A stretch of DNA of 7,074 nt from Capsulimonas sp. (GTDB lineage: Bacteria > Armatimonadota > Armatimonadia > Armatimonadales > Capsulimonadaceae): assembly GCA_025963815.1 (NCBI GenBank), contig JAOQAA010000344.1, positions 1 through 7,074 of the forward strand, read 5' to 3'. The number at the start of each line of letters is the position of its first letter. Positions within the stretch are counted from its first letter, which is position 1. Shown here piece by piece: positions 5,409-7,074 of the stretch. The translations under genes were made by a program, and so were the position numbers. The notes under the pieces are model-generated. The model saw nothing but the letters and a program-made list of their open reading frames with translations, had not been told where the DNA came from and ran no database searches.

Positions 5409-6128
5409 GCAGAGGAGCTGATACTGAGTGCCCAGTGGGAGCTGGACCAATGACGGCTCCAGCGGGCGCAGCGATGAGAGAAAGCGCGGAAAGATGAAGT
5501 AAAAGTCTTGCCGGACGACTTCAAAGCCCTGACCTTGCGCCAGACGGCGCGCGGCCGGCGGGGAGACTTTGACGACGCCCTTGTCAAACGGACAGCGCAG
5601 CATGACATATTGCGTGCCGAGGTTCCAGGGGTTGTTCTCCCACAATGCAAAGATCCCGCCGGGCTTGAGGCAGCGAAAGATATAAGCCATCACCTGCGCG
5701 CGCTCCGCTGGAGGAACATGGTGAAAGGTGCCGTTGCAGTAGACGACATCCGCTTCGCCCGTGGGTTCGTATTCGTCGCAGTGAAAGAATGACGCTCCCG
5801 ACTGTCCGTACTCAGCGCTCGCCACTTGAAGCGATTTGTGCGAGACATCCAGCCCGATGACCCGTGACGGTCCAAGGATCTCCTGTAAGAAGGGTGTCGC
5901 CGATCCCGTCCCGCAGCCGTAATCGATGACCGTTCCCGTCGAAGCCCCGAGGTCGGACAGGCATCTCCCAAGCCATTCCACGCGTCCCCGCGCAAAGAAG
6001 TTTTTGTCTTCCCCCGAAACCGCGATTCCCTGCGCCAGCGCTGCGTCGTAGTCGTCCGCAACGGCGTCGAACACAAGGTCGGCGCGCGCTGGGTCGATCT
6101 GTGGGTCTTCAATTTTCACGGTTGCCAT
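5391..6128 (-). CDS. Class I SAM-dependent methyltransferase
   Basis: The protein has 245 residues and should be cytoplasmic. It has the Rossmann-fold methyltransferase motifs in order: motif I VIDYGCGTGSA (67-77, SAM-binding glycine loop), post-I VIGLDVS (90-96, with D94 likely to bind the ribose hydroxyls), motif II ADVVYCNGTFHHVP (126-139) and LKPGGIFALWENNPWN (154-169). An N-terminal helical part (15-60, FDAVADDYDAAL) resembles the YDxxf start common to Methyltransf_11/25-type small-molecule or lipid methyltransferases. The C-terminal part (190-245) probably shapes the acceptor site. The acceptor cannot be read from sequence. It lies nine bases downstream of the glycosyltransferase gene, and its Shine-Dalgarno AGGA (6139-6136, seven bases before the ATG) overlaps that gene's TAG stop. 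Co-transcription and translational coupling are likely, so the acceptor may be a sugar or lipid made in the same pathway. Confidence 0.94.
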   Translation of the reverse strand: MATVKIEDPQIDPARADLVFDAVADDYDAALAQGIAVSGEDKNFFARGRVEWLGRCLSDLGASTGTVIDYGCGTGSATPFLQEILGPSRVIGLDVSHKSLQVASAEYGQSGASFFHCDEYEPTGEADVVYCNGTFHHVPPAERAQVMAYIFRCLKPGGIFALWENNPWNLGTQYVMLRCPFDKGVVKVSPPAARRLAQGQGFEVVRQDFYFIFPRFLSSLRPLEPSLVQLPLGTQYQLLCRKPQA

Positions 6129-6137
6129 AAGAAAATC

Positions 6138-7074
6138 CTAACGCCGCTTTAGCCGAATCAGGCTCATCAGGAAGCTGCCGAGAATCGTCTGGTGTCCCAG
6201 CGCGGTGAGCGTGGCGCCGGGAATGACCCAGCGCATCGTGTGTGGGTAATTGAGGTGCTGGAAGTCGATCCGAGCCCATTGCAGTACGGCGCAGCCCAGA
6301 AGCGCGATACCGGTGACCAGCGCGGCGGCGCCAACGATCAGGCCGCGCTCCAGCGTGACGGTTTGATGAAACCGATCCAGGCGCGGATCGTCGGGCAAAA
6401 GCTGCTCGCTGACGGCGAATGTTTTCGAAAACACGGCGAACAGCACGGATTGGTATCCGCAGAGCAAAAAGAGGCTCGCGAACATCAATGTGTGAATATC
6501 GAAGGTGACGCCAAAGAGATGCATGGCGGGCATCGCCACCACGTATCCGAGCAGTCCGGCGGCGATGAGAAATAGCCCAGGAATCAAAAACAGCCAGCGC
6601 GGGCTATAGAGCAGGAAGAAGCGCAGAGTCCGCCAGCCGTCGCGGAACGTGCGCAGATGCGGCGCGTGCGCCTTGCGCCCGTCCGGGTGCAGGGTAATCG
6701 GGACCTCCGCGATGTTTGTCGCGCCAAGGCTCGATTTGATGATCATCTCCGTCGCGAATTCCATCCCGGTGCAGCGCTGGTTCAGGCTCTCATAGTGCGC
6801 CTTGGTAAAGCCGCGCATGCCGCAGTAGACGTCGTGGATCGGCGCGTGGAACCAGGTCCGGGTCAGAAACGAAAACATTGGATTGCCGAGCCAGCGGTGC
6901 AGAAACGGCATGGCGCCCGGCGCGACTGTTCCTCCGCCCGAAGGCAGGCGGCAGCCCTGGACCAGATCGTATCCCTCGGCGAGCTTGGAGTAGAACTTCG
7001 GGATCTCTAAGAAGTCATAACTGTCGTCGGCGTCGCCCATCAAGACATACTTGCCGCGCGCCGCCGCGATGCCG
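6138..7074 (-). CDS. GT2 glycosyltransferase, DPM1/GtrB-like with membrane C-terminus (5' end missing)
   Basis: 311 residues are visible. The frame is open at the right edge: the codons before the apparent start at 7043 read GIAAARGKYVLMGDADDSYD, so the beginning of the gene (about 80-100 residues in this family) lies outside the window. DAD at visible residues 14-16 is the metal- and nucleotide-sugar-binding DXD motif. GCRLPSGGGTVAPGAMPFLH and the DVYCGMRGFTKAHYE stretch are typical of GT2 enzymes that transfer sugars to polyprenyl phosphate or lipid carriers. FATEMIIKSS and the EVPITLHPDGRKAHAPHLRT region complete the catalytic domain. The C-terminal 150 residues hold about four membrane spans (WLFLIPGLFLIAAGLLGYVV, then MFASLFLLCGYQSVLFAVF, GLIVGAAALVTGIALLGCAV and WVIPGATL...GSFLMSLI) and end RLKRR. 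It probably makes a lipid-linked sugar on the inner face of the membrane. It is first in an operon with the methyltransferase. Confidence 0.93.
   Translation of the reverse strand, partial: GIAAARGKYVLMGDADDSYDFLEIPKFYSKLAEGYDLVQGCRLPSGGGTVAPGAMPFLHRWLGNPMFSFLTRTWFHAPIHDVYCGMRGFTKAHYESLNQRCTGMEFATEMIIKSSLGATNIAEVPITLHPDGRKAHAPHLRTFRDGWRTLRFFLLYSPRWLFLIPGLFLIAAGLLGYVVAMPAMHLFGVTFDIHTLMFASLFLLCGYQSVLFAVFSKTFAVSEQLLPDDPRLDRFHQTVTLERGLIVGAAALVTGIALLGCAVLQWARIDFQHLNYPHTMRWVIPGATLTALGHQTILGSFLMSLIRLKRR

Noticed and set aside
7038..7043. Start codon of the glycosyltransferase at 7043 or 7040
   Set aside because: The frame continues to the window edge with family-like sequence, and the DXD motif would otherwise sit at the extreme N-terminus. 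The gene is simply cut.

Overview
The window is a stretch of bacterial chromosome. Most genes are GC-rich (four 60-base lines that I counted by hand lie between 58% and 78% GC). They are densely packed and often arranged tail to tail. No rRNA, tRNA, CRISPR array, transposase or integrase is visible. The gene mix (M48-like membrane protein, Qnr-like pentapeptide protein, SseB-like protein, DPM1-like glycosyltransferase plus methyltransferase) does not fix a phylum. The style suggests a GC-rich, free-living bacterium with many membrane proteins, perhaps Armatimonadota or a similar environmental lineage, but that is a guess.

Layout. (1) 129-1949 (+): a 606-residue multi-pass membrane protein with a C-terminal M48 peptidase domain. 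Its catalytic glutamate is replaced by glutamine (HQMTH). (2) 1956-2174 (-): a 72-residue single-span membrane protein, convergent with gene 1. (3) 2278-2925 (+): a Qnr-like pentapeptide-repeat protein, divergent from gene 2. A TATAAT box for gene 2 overlaps a weaker candidate box for gene 3. (4) 2922-3701 (-): a membrane protein with two DUF3592-like units. Its stop codon overlaps that of gene 3. (5) 3895-4557 (-): an orphan 220-residue soluble protein in a markedly AT-richer segment (46% GC by hand count). (6) 4872-5372 (+): an SseB-like protein. (7-8) 5391-6128 and 6138-7074 (-): a SAM-dependent methyltransferase preceded in the same operon by a polyprenyl-phosphate-type GT2 glycosyltransferase. 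The glycosyltransferase runs off the right edge of the window.

The most unusual structure is the island around gene 5. It is bracketed by two imperfect direct repeats of about 72-74 bp (3723-3796 and 4759-4830). Their last 36 bp match at 31 positions, and each copy contains a small hairpin followed by a T-run. One copy lies just upstream of the sseB-like gene. The other faces no plus-strand gene. This fits either insertion of foreign DNA next to a duplicated regulatory region or a dispersed regulatory repeat. The second notable item is the predicted catalytically dead M48 homologue.

The genes do not form one obvious pathway. Only the glycosyltransferase and methyltransferase are clearly co-transcribed, probably for modification of a membrane-linked glycan or lipid.
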